From the NCBI GenBank assembly GCA_028023455.1, contig JAQFVV010012416.1, positions 6,431,594-6,495,593 on the forward strand: a stretch of 64,000 bases of DNA. The letters are read 5' to 3'. This DNA is from Epiperipatus broadwayi. Lineage: Eukaryota; Onychophora; Udeonychophora; Euonychophora; Peripatidae. Made by a program: the position numbers and the translations under genes. Below are positions 43,101 to 58,100 of this stretch, one piece after another (the first letter of the stretch is position 1; each line of letters begins with the position of its first letter). Below the pieces are notes generated by a model that saw only the letters and a program-made list of their open reading frames with translations, did not search any database and was not told where the DNA came from.

Positions 43101-46100
43101 TTAAAATTTAATTTTTTTATAAAATATGTTATAAAGTTTTTAAAATTTTTTTTTATTTTTAGTTCTGCCAAAACCCGCTCCGGCAGTGCAAACGACACCA
43201 GAAAAAGATACTGAAAATTTAAATACCGCTCCTAAACAACCAACTCCCCCCTCCCCTTTCCTTGATGATAAACGCAGGGCTGTAGCAAAAAAAAGTACAG
43301 GTGGAAAAATTTTTACCCGCGGTAAGTAATATTTTTGATCAGATTTTTAATATATTAATATTTACACTAATTTGTGTGTGTTTAAAGTATCAGTTAATTT
43401 TATTTTATTATTTTATAAAGTATACCCATGAATGGAAATTTAATTAGTTTTATAATACTAAAAAATTAAAATCTTACAACAAAACGCAAATAAATATTCC
43501 AAATAGATTATAATAAATCTAAATTTAGATTTCAATTTAACCCCAATATAAGATTTTCTAACAAAAGTCAAGAGTTTTTGATCCCATTATAAATTTGGAT
43601 TTATATTGTATAGAAATTACATGCCCTGTACACTCTTATTTCAGTATAGAAGTAGATTTAGTATATAAAGAACAAAAATAGAAATAACTTTTTAAAAAAT
43701 TGCTATTTTGGAAAAAAAACTATCAAATAAAATTAAATCTACATATGTTAACAGTCCTCTACCTACATAAATGAAATATCTTAAGTCTTCTTACTTCAGT
43801 CGAATTTTATAATTATGAAAATATTTTTTTAGCAAGAAAAATAAACACTATATGTCTTATAATAGATATTTGCATAGCACAAGGCCATTATCAATTGGGT
43901 GCCATATTCATTTATGCATAACATTTTAAAATTTTTCCTCATTTTGTATATGTCAGGATTTTCTTTATCATGTTTGATATTATAAACTTTATTTGCAAAC
44001 TCCCAATGCATACAATCTAAATAAATATTTAAATTTATATATAATAATTAAAAAAGCAAGTCATGTATAACGTGACATTATTTTTAATGAGCTTGTAGTT
44101 ACAAAAACGCACATAGAGAGCGTACCAATAGCTCAAACAAGTTTCTTCTTAAATATACGTTTGAAATAAGTGCTTGTTTTTTTGAGTTGATATTTTAGGT
44201 CTAGTGTCCGAATAGTCTAGCTCTCCACTGACGTGGGCCATAAGCTCGAAACTATGGTCTGGAGATAAGAGTGTTCTGGATAGAGATTTTAAATATTTTC
44301 TCATAACCGCACTTGTTAATTATGAGCTTGTTTGAGCTATTGGTACGCTCTCTATGTGCATTTGTGAAATTTATATATATATATATAAATAAAAATATAT
44401 TTCAAGAAATAAAGTATTTTATGTTCTTGCAGTAGAATAAGAGTTTAAACCAATATAAATAATCAGTCAATGTGAAATAACATCACATGATCACAAATAA
44501 AGTCCTTTTTAAAGGGAATTTATTGGAGAGAATTAAATCTATTTAAATAAATTAATGAAAGTGGATTCAGTCTATAATCTTTTGGTACAAACATTTTGTC
44601 ATTGAAAACAAATCTTGCTGAACACTGTGACAATAAAATTCTTCTAGGCCATTAGAATCTACTGAATTTTCTGTTTGAAAATTCAAGAAGATATTATTGC
44701 TAATAATGTAGGTTTTATTAAGACACTTGATATTTGATTAAGTCAGTAAATTCCTCTATACATTTAATAAAATGCATTAAATTTATTTGGAACAACCGTT
44801 ACTTTTTAAGGAGAAAGTTGTAAATCTTTATTTTGAAGTAGTGAAATGTAATATAGTGTTAGCTTCCATTTATCACCCTCTATGACACATCTTAAGTTGT
44901 GATTAAATGTTGATTGAAAAAAATGCTGATAAATCGCTGATAGTTAGACCTTAAATTAATTATCATGGCAAGAAAGCTTATTCAATGGTCATTTGTGTTT
45001 TAAATGAATCTTCATATTTATCTTTGGGTCAAAATTTTTTTTAAATATTACTAAAATTTTAATTATGGTAATACATTAGTTGGATTGATATCTAATGATT
45101 TTTTTTTAAAAAAATAAATAAATGATTATTTGTTCACTGTGTTTCATTCAGTTAAACATAGCAGAATTTGTTACTCAGCAGTATCAAACATGTGGCCTGC
45201 CATATTGGAATGTGATCCACTGATCAGAATTTTAAGTTTATTATTAAAATAATAAAATGGAATTGAAAAAATATAAAATTCATTTTTAAAACATTTATAA
45301 GGAATATCGTTTTATTGTCACTGCTATATTTGCTATTGTCATTAAAGAACCAATCATATGATCGTGTTGCTGTTATAACCTTATGTATTTCTTTACATTG
45401 TATTTTGGCATACTCAGTCAGTTATGAGCATTATCAGGCAGCACTTTGATAGTTTATGTTTTGATTTTGATTAATAATATTTACTTTACTTTCATTTTTG
45501 TCACTTATATATAGTGAAGCAATGGATCTGAAGTCCAATCCATGCTTCACATCTTCCTATAAACTTGATTAATATTGTAAACCTAAATTAAGTTTATAGT
45601 CCAATATCAGCAGGGTTTTGCATTACAGCTAAAATTAATTACGTTTATTAAATTTGTATTTGCTTGTAAATATTTTCTTTTAAATAAATTCCATTGTAAC
45701 ATTAAATTGCTGTTAAAAATATTACTTGTGAAAACCATTTAGTCAAACATATATATACGTCAAGCATATATATATGAGTTAATGCAAAATTCTGCTGAAA
45801 TAAAATGCTTATTTTAGTAAAAGAAATAAGAATGTATTTTACTTTTTGTTCAAATATTTAGTATGATTTGATTTCGAGATAAGCCCACCAACATTTTCTA
45901 AAAGAATGTATATTTTTAATTAGTTAAGCCCATTCAAGTCAAATTAAAGATGGCCTTCTTTTTCTTTTTTTAATTAATAAAATCCCAAAGTTTAAAGAAA
46001 GAAATTTAGAGTAAAAAAGTAAAAGTTATTTTTAGAAGGTGTTACTTTGAAACAAAGGAGCATGGGGAGGCTTATCAAGATCTCAGATCATACAAACAAT

Positions 46101-49100
46101 AGAAGGTAGCTGACAGAGAGGGTATAAATAAAAGGGAGAACAAAAGATCAGGCATTCAGATTTTCCTTTTTGAAAAAGAACAGTCAATCAGAGTTTCCTT
46201 TTGGAACAAGTCAATCAGAGTTTCCTTTTGGAAAAAGTCATTCAGATTTTCCTTTTGGGAAAAGATCAGTCATTCAGATTTTCCTTTTGGAAAAGATTAT
46301 TCATTCAGAGTATTCTTGCGGGCTGTCAGATTGCTCCGTGGAGAACTTTAGAAATTTTGCTGTTGCCTGTTGTGATTTTATTATATGAATTCGATGGAGT
46401 CTATCATGCTTGGCTAGGCAAATAAATAACTTTGTCTACCGCCGAGGGTTCCTCAATACCAGAAAAATGCCGTAGTATTTACTCAATCGTCATCTGAACT
46501 CTGTGCCGTGTCTGGAGGACTTTTTGTGAAACCATGCTACCGATTTCCACTTTCCTTGTCCGGACAAACACATCTCATCAGACGGATCAAGCTACGCCCG
46601 TCGATGGAACATGACCAAGGAATAAGGACGGTAATCATATCTCTCCTCATGAACTATTTATTATGCTACCCTTTTTGTCCATACTTTTTATAATTGCTTC
46701 CTTGAATATTTATGAAATGTGTGCTTAATGATATTTATAATGTAACTATTTTTATTAGACTAGTTAGATATATGTATATGTGATCATCTATCTAGATATT
46801 TAACCCCTTTTCCTTCGCTATTCTTCATTACTCCCATGTGTAAATATTTTAATTCTATTGCGGTTAAGTTTATTAGTTAATTGTTCATATAAAAATTCCT
46901 TTCCAGTTTTATTCATACTTGTAAAATTTAGTACGAGTAAGTTTCCTTTTTTTTGTTTGCCAACTTGATCTCCTCGATAACGCTTCTTTTGTCCGCCATT
47001 AGCTTCTTACATATGTCAGATTTAGCGATATACATCTTAAATGATTTTAAACTCTGTTTTAGCGCAAAGCAATTAGAAACTGCTTTGCGAAAGATTTTTA
47101 TTATTGCACTTTATCGAGCAGATTCGAGTTGACAATGTTTAATAAAACTGGGAAGGAAAGATTTAGACCGCAAGCATATTAATCGGGTTTTCATTGTCTC
47201 ATTAGTTATTCATAAATTTCGGGGAATAGCGAAGGCCATTAAATTATTAATAATATTTCAAATGTCATTTATTAAAGATATTTATTTAACTAAAAAGCTT
47301 GAGTTTGCTAGTTATATTTCAATGCTTTGTTTTACTTTTAAATGATCCAGGCACGCAAAACTCATATTTCTACGTATTTTTGCACATTTAACTATTTAGC
47401 TCCGTAGGTGATTCTGTCCATGTCTCCCGCTGGCTCGGGAAGAAAATATCTATGCGTGTCTCAGATAGTGTTGTTCGTTTCATGATAGCTTCGAGACTAG
47501 ACGAATAGGGCAGAGGTCATAGTATTCTTGGTTTAATATCTCGCATATGGGTGGCCTCGAGGTACTTTTGCCTAGTATTCGAACTGGGTTAAATCAACAT
47601 ACATCATCTGACTGTCACAATAGAAACAAATTTTAGAAAAGATAAATCTATGTAAAACTTGTATAAAAATATGTATGCAATAAAGACATATTGGCAATTT
47701 AAACTATATAGAATTTAATTTATATAAAATTAAATCATGTCACATTCTGCAAGCATTAAGTAAACAGCTTTTCTAAAAGTAAAAAATTAAATTTCATGTC
47801 TGATTTGTAGACAGAGTGTCAATGTTTTGAAGAAATATAATTGAAAGCATTGTTTTGAAATACATCTGACAGAATATGACCAATAAGCAGGAAAAATAAG
47901 AGAAGATAAGTTTAAAAATTTGAAACTCATACTTCAGAAAACAGCAATCAGTATTTTAAAAAAATCATTTAAGATAGCAAAAGTATAATGAAAAAGTAGT
48001 TTTGTTATTTCAGAACTTGTAGCTAAACATTAAAAATGTTTTGATGGAAATGAATTTATTAAACAGTAGGTGCCGAAAACTGCAAAAATATTTTTTCCCC
48101 CTGTTGTGTTTAGCTGAATTGCAGGTTTCAGGCTCAAACCAACGTGATATCAATAAAAATATGAACACTCAATAAATACAGTTGTACATAGATAAACGTA
48201 ATTAATACTGTGCTGAGAGAGAGAGAGAACGTCTGTCTAATATAAACAATAGTACAGAGAGAGAGATATATATCTACATGGATATACAGATAGGAAATGG
48301 TATGAACATGACCGCACCGGAGAAGGTAGGATTTTATACACATGTTTACACATTGGCTAGCAGCAATTAGTGCTCAATCCGATCAGATAAGGAAGGAATC
48401 TAGGCTAGTCCACTTCTGAAGGCAAGGTCAGATATGGCATCTCCAAAAGTTAAAACTTTCAGAATATCTCACCATCAAGAAACTGTATTGTAGAAGGAAT
48501 TAATGAAATTGCAAAATCCTGAATTCAAATAGCAAAATTCTGACTTTTTCAAATGCAACTGATGAAATTACAGATATTACTGGATTGGGGTAAATTGCTG
48601 TATTTATTCATATATGTGTTAGAAATCTAACTCTGAAGAATTGCCTGATATTCTATCTTAATGATACTATTATAGATGAAGATATTTTTAAGAAAGTCTA
48701 TGGAGCTTTTAATAAATACAATTTTCCTATTATCAAAACTATTCTGTGCAGCTCACTTGGATTTGTAACTAAATTATTTGCTAAACAGAACTGAAATTTT
48801 TCCGATAGCAAAGTTTGCGCCATTCACTGTATTATATACATTAGGAAGTAATGTGGTCCAGAATAGTGAAAATGGAATATGGGCTAAAGTTAGATCAAAA
48901 ATTGATAAATTTTATATGTTTTTGAGAATTAAATTACGAGCAGTTTTCTTCACTACTTTCAGAAATTGAAAGTGAATATGAAGGTTTATTATATAAAAGT
49001 ATGTTAGCTCTCCTATAATAAAGTTTTGATGTGATTTGGAGAACTTGACAACGAAATGAAGAAAAAAATCTGCAAAACAATTTGACTATAAAAAAGTGGT

Positions 49101-52100
49101 TGCAGGATTTAGCCTTCATTACAAATATTTAGCAAGTATGCTTTAGATATTCAAGAATTATGATTTGAATTTAAAAACCGATTTGGAAGATTCAAGGCAT
49201 GTGAACTTGTTTTTTTTTTTTTATTATTTGTTGTCCATTTTCTTTTAACAATCAAGAAGCAAAAAATAACAGCACATGGAATTGGTATTCCAAATTTTTT
49301 TTATATATTTGTTCTAACATTTTATTGAAATTCATATGTTTGCTATTGGAGTCATGGCAATGTTTGGTAAAATATATTTATATTAACAAATATTTTTCCT
49401 TTTTAAAGCCTAATACATAATGTTGATAAAGTAGTTTCTGTCAAAAAATGCCAAGATTTTATTAAAATTATTATTTTTTTAAAAAAAATTTCTCTAATTT
49501 TAAATTTGTTTGTAACATTTAATAATAATACCTAAAATTAATGTATTTTTTTTTTAATTTTTGTAAATTCATTAAAGAAAAAAATAGGTGCAAAATTTAA
49601 ATGTGTAATTTACAAACATCGGATTGGTCAGTTTAATAATAATATAAATGAACTTTAGCAAAATAGCCATTGTTTATCTTTACTAAATAGTTGTAAGAGG
49701 ATAATAAAATGTGTAATTTTATTATCATAGACTTAATGTATATTTTTATAATTTATATTATAGTGGATCAATGAAGGATAAACCCAAATTATTTTATTCA
49801 TAGAAGTCAAAAGACAAATCAATATAATAATTAATAATTTATATTTAAACCATGAGCTAATATCTTATATACTTGTTAAGTTTAAAGGAAACAATATTTA
49901 TTATGCTGTGATTTTCAAGATGAGCTGATGGTGATACTCTATTCTTTGATCAGAAGTCACAAAAAGTATTCCTTTTATTCCTTGAATTTGGAGTGCCAAA
50001 AAATAGCTTCTGCTATATTGTTAATTCTCTCAAACTATCATTTTATAAAAATTAAGATAAAGTAATTTTGATCAACGGATGGAATTTTGTGAATATGCAA
50101 GTATACATGAATAAAATTAGGATTGTTGAATATTTATATCAATACATCATTAACCTTATATTTGTTCTAGATAAAATATCTAAATTTATGCTTATAGAAT
50201 AGTAATAGACATTTTGAACAATATTTGTAATTTTTTATCTATGAGATAGGGAAATGATTTGGGTATATTTTTACATGCCTTTTCATTTTCCAAATTAATA
50301 TGTCAAATACAGTATTCTTTAATACTACCATAATATATCAAACTTTTACTCTGCTTTTAATAAAGGAATATATTAACTCTTCAATCAGGTACTTTTTTTT
50401 TCTAAACCTTTCTAATTATAATAGTAAGAAAATCAAGTCATCATATGTCACATGACTTGATTTAAAAAGCTTGTATAACAAATCTAATATAACTAGTGTG
50501 CTAATAGCTCTAAATAAGCTTTTTCGATAAATCCTGCAAGAGAAAGCATTTAAAATCTATCTAGAATTATCCTATCCCCAAACTGGTTTTGAGCTAATGG
50601 CTTTCGTCGGTGAGTCTCTAGGATATTCAGACACCAAATCCAAAATACCAACTCAGGCCCAGCATTTATTCAATCTGCAAGAGAAGAAAAAGAAAAGCAA
50701 AAGAGAAATAATATCTTGAAAGAAAATATAAATTTTGTCTCGTCTTTAAAAAAAAATTAAAAAAAAAAAAAAGGTGTCAAGTATTTATAGAATTTGTTCA
50801 AATAAATATTGAAATATTCTAAATTATTTATTTAAGAAGAGACATTCTGTTTAGAGGAACCAAAAATTTGGAAATGAAAGGGAAAATAGTTTTATCATTG
50901 CCATATTTAAATTTCCCAGTTCTATTAGACAAATTTAGTGCAATATATATATATTTAGGTTTATAGTGTTAAAATTCCAATCTTATTATTGTATATGACT
51001 TAAAAGATTGTATTATAAAAGAAATGAAATTTAATTTTTGATATCACAATACATGAAAATAAAAATAAAGAGCTTTATGGAATAAATAATTATATCTTAA
51101 CTAAAGAAAGAAAGAAAATGAATAATTTATTTATACGAAATAATTGTGTATTTTTGTTGAAAGCTTTATACTGTTGACAATCTTTTCATTAAAGAAACTT
51201 TTATTTACAAACTTGTTTCAGTTTCACTTGAAAATGTTCAGAGAAACTATGGTGATTGTAGATTTTTTTTAAAAAAATTGCTCATTTCAAACATGCATAT
51301 ATATGTTTACTTATATATTAATGTGTTAAATAAAAATTACTTAACTTTCAATCTAATTCATTATCATTATTGTGTTAGTGTGTATGTATTTGTTTTGAGA
51401 TATATTAAATTTGTTGAACCTTAGAAATGCATATAGCTTTTTAGGATATTATAATATAGTTTCCAAAATAATAGATCCTGCTAGAAAGCTCCGATATATA
51501 TTTTGTTGTTTTAATCATCTGAATTAGACTACATGCTGTGTTTGTTCTTTTTTTCATTGATATTAACATAATTTATTAAAAGCAAGATTTTGAATAATCT
51601 TTAACATGAAATCAATAAAAAAAATTTTTTAATTATTTAAAACTTAACATGTGTAGATAGTTTAAATAAGGACTTTCATTTTCATCATTATGGTCACTTA
51701 ATTTCCTGCATTTCTGTCACAATATACAAATTTTTCACTATTTACTTGATAATATTAAAATTATTTTTGTTCACTTTAATAATGGAATTAGACATTTTAA
51801 TACAAGTAAATTGCATATAGTAGGGAAAATACTTTGGTTGTTGTTAAATCTAATGTTAATGGATATGTACTGGAATCTTGAACTGACTAAAGAAATCTAA
51901 GTATAAGTTTTAGCAACAATGACACTTTTAATAATGAGATCAATAGTACAATAAAAAGAGCATGTTTTATATTAGGAAAAAATAATTAGACAGAGAAAAA
52001 ATGTTATCAATAAAGAGTAAAATGACTTTATTTAATAACCCCATTTTACATTTTGGATCTAAGTTGTGGAATAGATATGATAAACAATTTGAATTAAAAT

Positions 52101-55100
52101 TACAAAGGATTTAATTTTAAGTTTCTCAAATTCATTGATTCCAATAATAAAGTAATTGCACTTAATGTTGCCAAAATGTAGGTTAATTAAAGATAGGACC
52201 TTTTTAATATATATATGTATTCTAACACAATTAAATTAGAATGTTACAATAAAGAAAGGGATTATAATAAATCACACTGTGATTCAATTTCAAAATTTCC
52301 ATATTTAAAATATATTGTAAAGTACATAATCAATTTACATTATATCGAATATCAGACAAACTCAACAAATTTTCTCTAATTACTAATATTAATTCATTAT
52401 CAAAAAAAGAATCTCTTTTAACTCTATGTACTTAAAATTTTGGTAAACTTATTGTTACAATACTAATCTGTATATATGGGTATTACTATGTTTTTTTTTT
52501 TATTTACAGATTAAATTATTTGTGGTCCTTGAATGTATTATTTTAATTCATTATTGTTTTGTTGGTTCTTTTTTAACTTTTATTATTTTTTTCTTTATTT
52601 AAATATATTTTTACAATTCATTAATATGTATTTAATATTCATGCCATTAATCACAATTTTCTTTATAATCCTTATATACTGAAAACTCTCAATCCATTGG
52701 ATATGTCTATACTATTTTTAAGTATCTATTGTTTCTTTTTATTGATCTCTAATTCAGAACCATAGAGATACATGTCATAGAAGTATGCATAGATTATTTT
52801 TCAAATTTATTTTTTTTTTAATGTTTATTATTGATAAAATATCCCTATACCATATTTTCTGAATAGATAGATTTGGCTTTTTTTTTTATTAAAAATGTTA
52901 ATATTAGAGTCATATTTTAGCTCTCTTTTTTTTTTAATTCTTATAATTCAAAGATACAGTAACAGTTTGAAAAGATTTAACTTCCCCTCTCAAATTTTTT
53001 TAACTTTTCTAAATTTTTGTTTTGATTTCTCCTTTGTATTAAAAGTCTTAACATTTCCAGAAATAATTGAAATGGCAAAATTTATCATAAACAATTTAAT
53101 ATCAGTTTAATCCTCTCCCACTTTTTATAATAAATTAATGATTAGATAATAAAAAAATTAATGATTGTGCATAATTAATATTAACTATGATTTTTTTAAA
53201 ACATATATAATTATTGTATTAAAATGTTATGTATGCTATTTTTATATATACACATTTTGCAAATAATGAGTGTGAAATGTTTTGAATTACAATACCTGAA
53301 TTGTATTTAAATATAATGGTTAAGTTAAACTTCATGTGTTATATAAATAATTATTAAATTATTTGGCTATACTTTTTAATAGATCTATATTCTATTCTTT
53401 TTCATATATCTATCATTTATTTTCTCTTGCCCCCTAAAAAACAATTTCTTCTACTATTATCTATAAGTTAATAATTAGTTTATTTAAATAGTCAAAATAA
53501 ATTGAATTTATTTTTTTTTATTTTTTTTTTGTAAAGAACCAAGTCCAACTCGACATGAAAGTGGTAAGTATTATGTTTTATGTATTTTTTTAAAATTTAA
53601 AACTAATAAATAAATATATAAAATGAGTTATATAGCAATGCATATAAGAATTAGAATCTTATCTTTCATTGCTATGGCACAAAACTAGAATCAACAAGGT
53701 TTAATTTCTGTGTAAATGCAAAAAAGTCATAAAAATAGCAAAAAGGAAATAGTATTGTTCTATTTTTAAAGCAGTATTGACTATATAGTAAATGTGATTT
53801 CGGGGTTATTGTATATTCAAGTGGTACTAATTTATATAGGTAATCCTTTCCATAACTTTTTGAATGAGTCAGATTTTATATATGTTATATTTTTGTTTTA
53901 AGTATATATTTTATCGGCCATGGAATAAAATATTACCCATAATGCAAAATACTAACATTTTTTTTTAATAAATTAAATTAAGCACTGCAATATGTCATGA
54001 AGGATTTTTGCATATCATAAGAACTGAGGTTATTTTGTCTTACATGTCTTTTGAATATATATTTGGTCCTGTATATATGTTAGAAATTGTGCAATTAGGT
54101 CACATTTAAGTAAGTTAGGGATCTCCCTGTATGTATACATAAATATTTGAATTAGATCACTTGTTTAGTACTGCAAGAACCAGCTGTTTTTACAGTGTTA
54201 TTGTGATGAATGAATAATTGATTTGCACATACTGTGTTATGACTATTAATGGATTCATCGAAATATAAAATTAAAATTGAAAGTAAAATTTGTGAACAAA
54301 AAAAAAAAAGAAAATCAGAAGTGTCAAACTCTGCCTGGAAGTACAGAAATAGAAACAATTGAAAATATCAAAAAGTACTCTATCAATGCTTGAAGTTAAA
54401 GAAGAAAAAAAAACAAGTAAAGATTTTTGAGGGATCTGACAAAAGATGCCTTAGTAGTAGTGAAGCTAATTTCTACAGTCAAATGCAGATTAAATGTGAG
54501 CTGGCAGGTTATATTATACATTCTTTGTTATAACTGGTAAGATTGTAATTAGTAATAGTAATAATCATTAAAAACCAGTCAACACTTAGACAATCCTAAT
54601 ATCAACAACAATCATCAATTTCTAACTGTTGTTAAGACAACCTCTTTTTAACAATAAGGGCGGAATCTCATCCTTATTAATGGTCTAATATATTGTGCCA
54701 TTACAATTTAGTCATTAGCTAAATTTATAGTAATGTGCATGCAAGAAAATGTAAAACCAAAATCATCATCACATTTTTATATAACAATAAATGAAGCTGT
54801 AGGGCATCCAAGTTTAAACCCTACAAGATCCAGTTTTAAAAGCTTTAGACAGAAAGAGAGTGGGTCAACAATTATATTCTTTATTTGTTTGTGTATTGAT
54901 AGAAAGGTAATACACACATTTAAACTATTCAATATTTAATTTTTCTGTTAAAAAGCAATGTTATAACACATATGTATAGGCAGTGTGTGTTATAAAAGCT
55001 ATTTAGTTAGCCATCATTAAATTTCAGATATTAAACATTTTAACTTTCTTTAAAACTAACCTATGCTTGATCAATTCTAATGTCTTATTCTATACCTCTA

Positions 55101-58100
55101 TTTTGCTTTTCTATAATTGTAATTGGGATTTAAAAGCTAAGGATTTAATTTTAAATATTAGGGTTATAATTACTAAGCTAGCAATTATATTATTTAATGT
55201 CAGTTTATGAATGATTTGAAATGATAAAGTATGTGTGTACATTTCATACAGAAATTTACATTTATTATATATTGAAAGGAAGAAGGGTTAAATCTGTCAA
55301 ATTATTTTTTTTACAATTTTATGTTAAGGGAGAAAATCTGTTGAATCAGATATCTATTTTTGTAGCAATTTTGTTTTTGTAAATGATTGTTTGTCATTTT
55401 GGAGCTTAAGCTTAGTGGGAAGTCTAATTTTGAAATTGTCTCATCTTAAGATCTAAAGAAAGAAGCTCAAAATTTGAAATGTTACCTAGGTGTAAGAAAA
55501 AAGGATTAAGTCTATTTTTTTTTTTCAAGACAAAAGTGTCTGAAAACCAGGTGCGTGATTTTTTGAGTTGGTCAAAAATAGCAATTCACACTATCACTCT
55601 AATTGGGTGAGTTGACTCAAAAATCGAATATAAAAGCAGTCTGGAAAATCAGTTGAGCGATTAGATTATTCTGTTATTATTTTATTATTGTGACAGAGAC
55701 TTTTAAAAATATTGAAGACAAGCGTTTCAACTCTACCAAAACTCCCAATTTCAAATCATTTTTTTTAATATATTGAATTTTGGAGGTTAAAGATATAAGA
55801 ATGGCGGGGTAGAAAAATTGTATATATGTCTCATCTTTTACCTGACCATCACGGAGCCGCAGATCATATAGGGAAGAAAAGATGTCTTGTCTGAAAAATA
55901 ATATTCTACACCTTTCAACTGACTGAGAGAGATAAAATGTTTTAAATAGAAGGAAGAAAACATTCATCTGCATTCGAAGGAGATCAGAAAGATGAATTAA
56001 TCTACTGATAAATATTAATCATCGAATCCAATTAATTGTTCCAGTAACTGAGTTTGAACCCCAGAAAAATTACAATGGGAAAAGAACTGCTGTATTTCAT
56101 CCATGACGAGAATCATGCTGAACGGAAAAATTTAAAGTCAGTATAAGAATTTCTAAATTGTCCACTAAAGCAAATAACCGTATTTGAATCATCATCATCA
56201 AATAGTTATACACCTCAAGAAAGAGATTGTTCCAAAGTAAAACGGAAATGGTAGCTGCAGAAATATAGACATTATACAAGATAAGTTTGACTCATGGGAA
56301 GTTCGCCATAAAACAATGGATCGGTAATATGACTTTTTATATCTTTTTTCTTTATGAAATCAGAGTCTTAATAAAAAATTTAGCAATAAAGTGGTAAATT
56401 TTATTTAAAGAACTTTTAAAGACAATTCAGATCGATTAAAACCAAGAATTTCTTACTAGTAATAACTTTGAGCTTCATAAATGATTCTGAATGTATCAAG
56501 ATTATTTGTTTATTAATTTACAGTTATGAAATATTAATGTGTAAAATAATTTTTGTATTATTATTTTGGTTTTAAATAATATTTTTGTTATTATGGGGAT
56601 AAAACGCACACATACATAATAATATTTTACATGTGTATACTTGCGGTTCAAAGTGAATAAGCAGTATTAAAATATTAGATTATTTTGTTTTAGGAAAATA
56701 TAGCATTTCAGTGCTTAGAAGAGAGGGGGAGAAAATAATTTAAAACTTGTTTCTAAAACTTGCTCTTTCCAATTTTACTAACATCTATTTTATTCATTCT
56801 GCTTACATGTTAGATTTATAAAGAATGTGTGCCAATGCGTGAATATTTTTTTTTTATGAAATACCTTTTTTGTGGATGGAACATTTTAACAAATCGGTTA
56901 CCTAATTTAATACAATATACTTTTGAAATACATTTACGGGAAAGGGGGAAGAATTTAAAATATAATGTTATGATTTTAAAACAGTCGATTAAGATTATTG
57001 TTGTTATTGTTAATATAAATTTTCATGTAAATATAGAAATTTTTATGTATATGTTAGAAATGCAGTAATAAATATTAGTTTATGTTATTAAACGAGGTGT
57101 ATATATTTCATTAAGAGTAGTCTTTATCAAGTGTGATCATTCATCATCAATGGTTGAATATTAGTTGTTTAAGATATGATTAAATATGCTAAGATTAACA
57201 ATAATTATGAATTTCCTTATAAAAATTAGGTTTTATGATTAGGCTTAATCCTAAAGCTGTGGTTGAAACCATTGTCATTATCGTTATCATTATCGTCATC
57301 ATCATCATCAACGTTTTAATTAATGAGCTTTTTAAATGTTTAAAGGCCATAAATAAATATTGATTTCATAGTATTTAGTGATTTCTTAGTATTATTATAA
57401 CCACCATCCCCTCATCTATTTCATGCAAGGATGAGTGAATTGCCATCCTAAATTAATCAATAGTAATCTGAGGTAGTAAAACTTATAAAAAAATATTGAA
57501 ACACATTTGTTATGCTAAGATCTAAGAAATGATTATGTCTAATGAATTCCACTTCAGTTTAAAGATGTTTTATGTTACCTAGGTGTTTACTTAAATATTA
57601 GTGCATACAGTGTTATGGGTCTAAAATCAAAATCATACATTTTGTAAGAAATAAAGTACCAAAAGGGATTCAAACCCGGTACATGTGAAAAGGTTATTAG
57701 ATATAACTGTGTCTAGATTCAGATAATCTAGTGGTGCCCTGATAGACCCTATTCACTTGTTGTTCACTTAGACAGGCACTTAACATCAAACCAAGAAATG
57801 AAAGTGAGTAAAACCTACAGTTGGATATACCTGAGAAGATATTTTATTGAGTTACTAGTGTACTCACTCATTTGATTTCCATATACCTGAGTTATAGTAG
57901 TCGTTCTTAATAATTTGTTTATAATTATTGATATTGTGATATCTTGAGAAATCTAATTATAGAAATATGTTTAATTTATTCCTACTCATCATTTTAATAT
58001 TTTTGACCATATCGCTGTATAGCTACTATCTAGAAGTATGTTTCATTTAATCCAATGACCCTTAATATGATTGATAACTCAGTCTGATCTTTTGTTTAAT

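Larger units (their letters stand above)
27450..43162 (+). other. SETDB1 intron, 15.7 kb
   Basis: Contains a SINE-like repeat (28855-29165), the PLE cluster (29425-32510) and the giant inverted repeat (32685-41538). The 27450-28850 part and the T-rich 41540-43140 part hold no recognisable gene. The open frames at 41441-41629 and 41712-41993 are low-complexity runs of F, I and Y codons. Despite its length, the flanking exons join in phase (A + TT = isoleucine). Confidence 0.65.
43322..53536 (+). other. SETDB1 intron, 10.2 kb
   Basis: Contains family A copy A2 (44109-44359), an LTR-like promoter region (about 46040-46700) and a family A fragment (50494-50675). The G+C-richer stretch 46900-47600 is not recognised. 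Sequence from 47600 to 50480 and from 50700 to 53500 is AT-rich with a GA run near 48210-48270, and holds no gene I can support. Confidence 0.6.

Noticed and set aside
46170-46425. Two overlapping frames with repeated QSEFPFG-like units
   Set aside because: The peptide repeat is a translation of a minisatellite in an LTR-like region, and unit lengths that are not multiples of three break the frame.
56829-57068. 79-codon open frame
   Set aside because: No recognisable domain or splice context, and biased composition typical of AT-rich intron.
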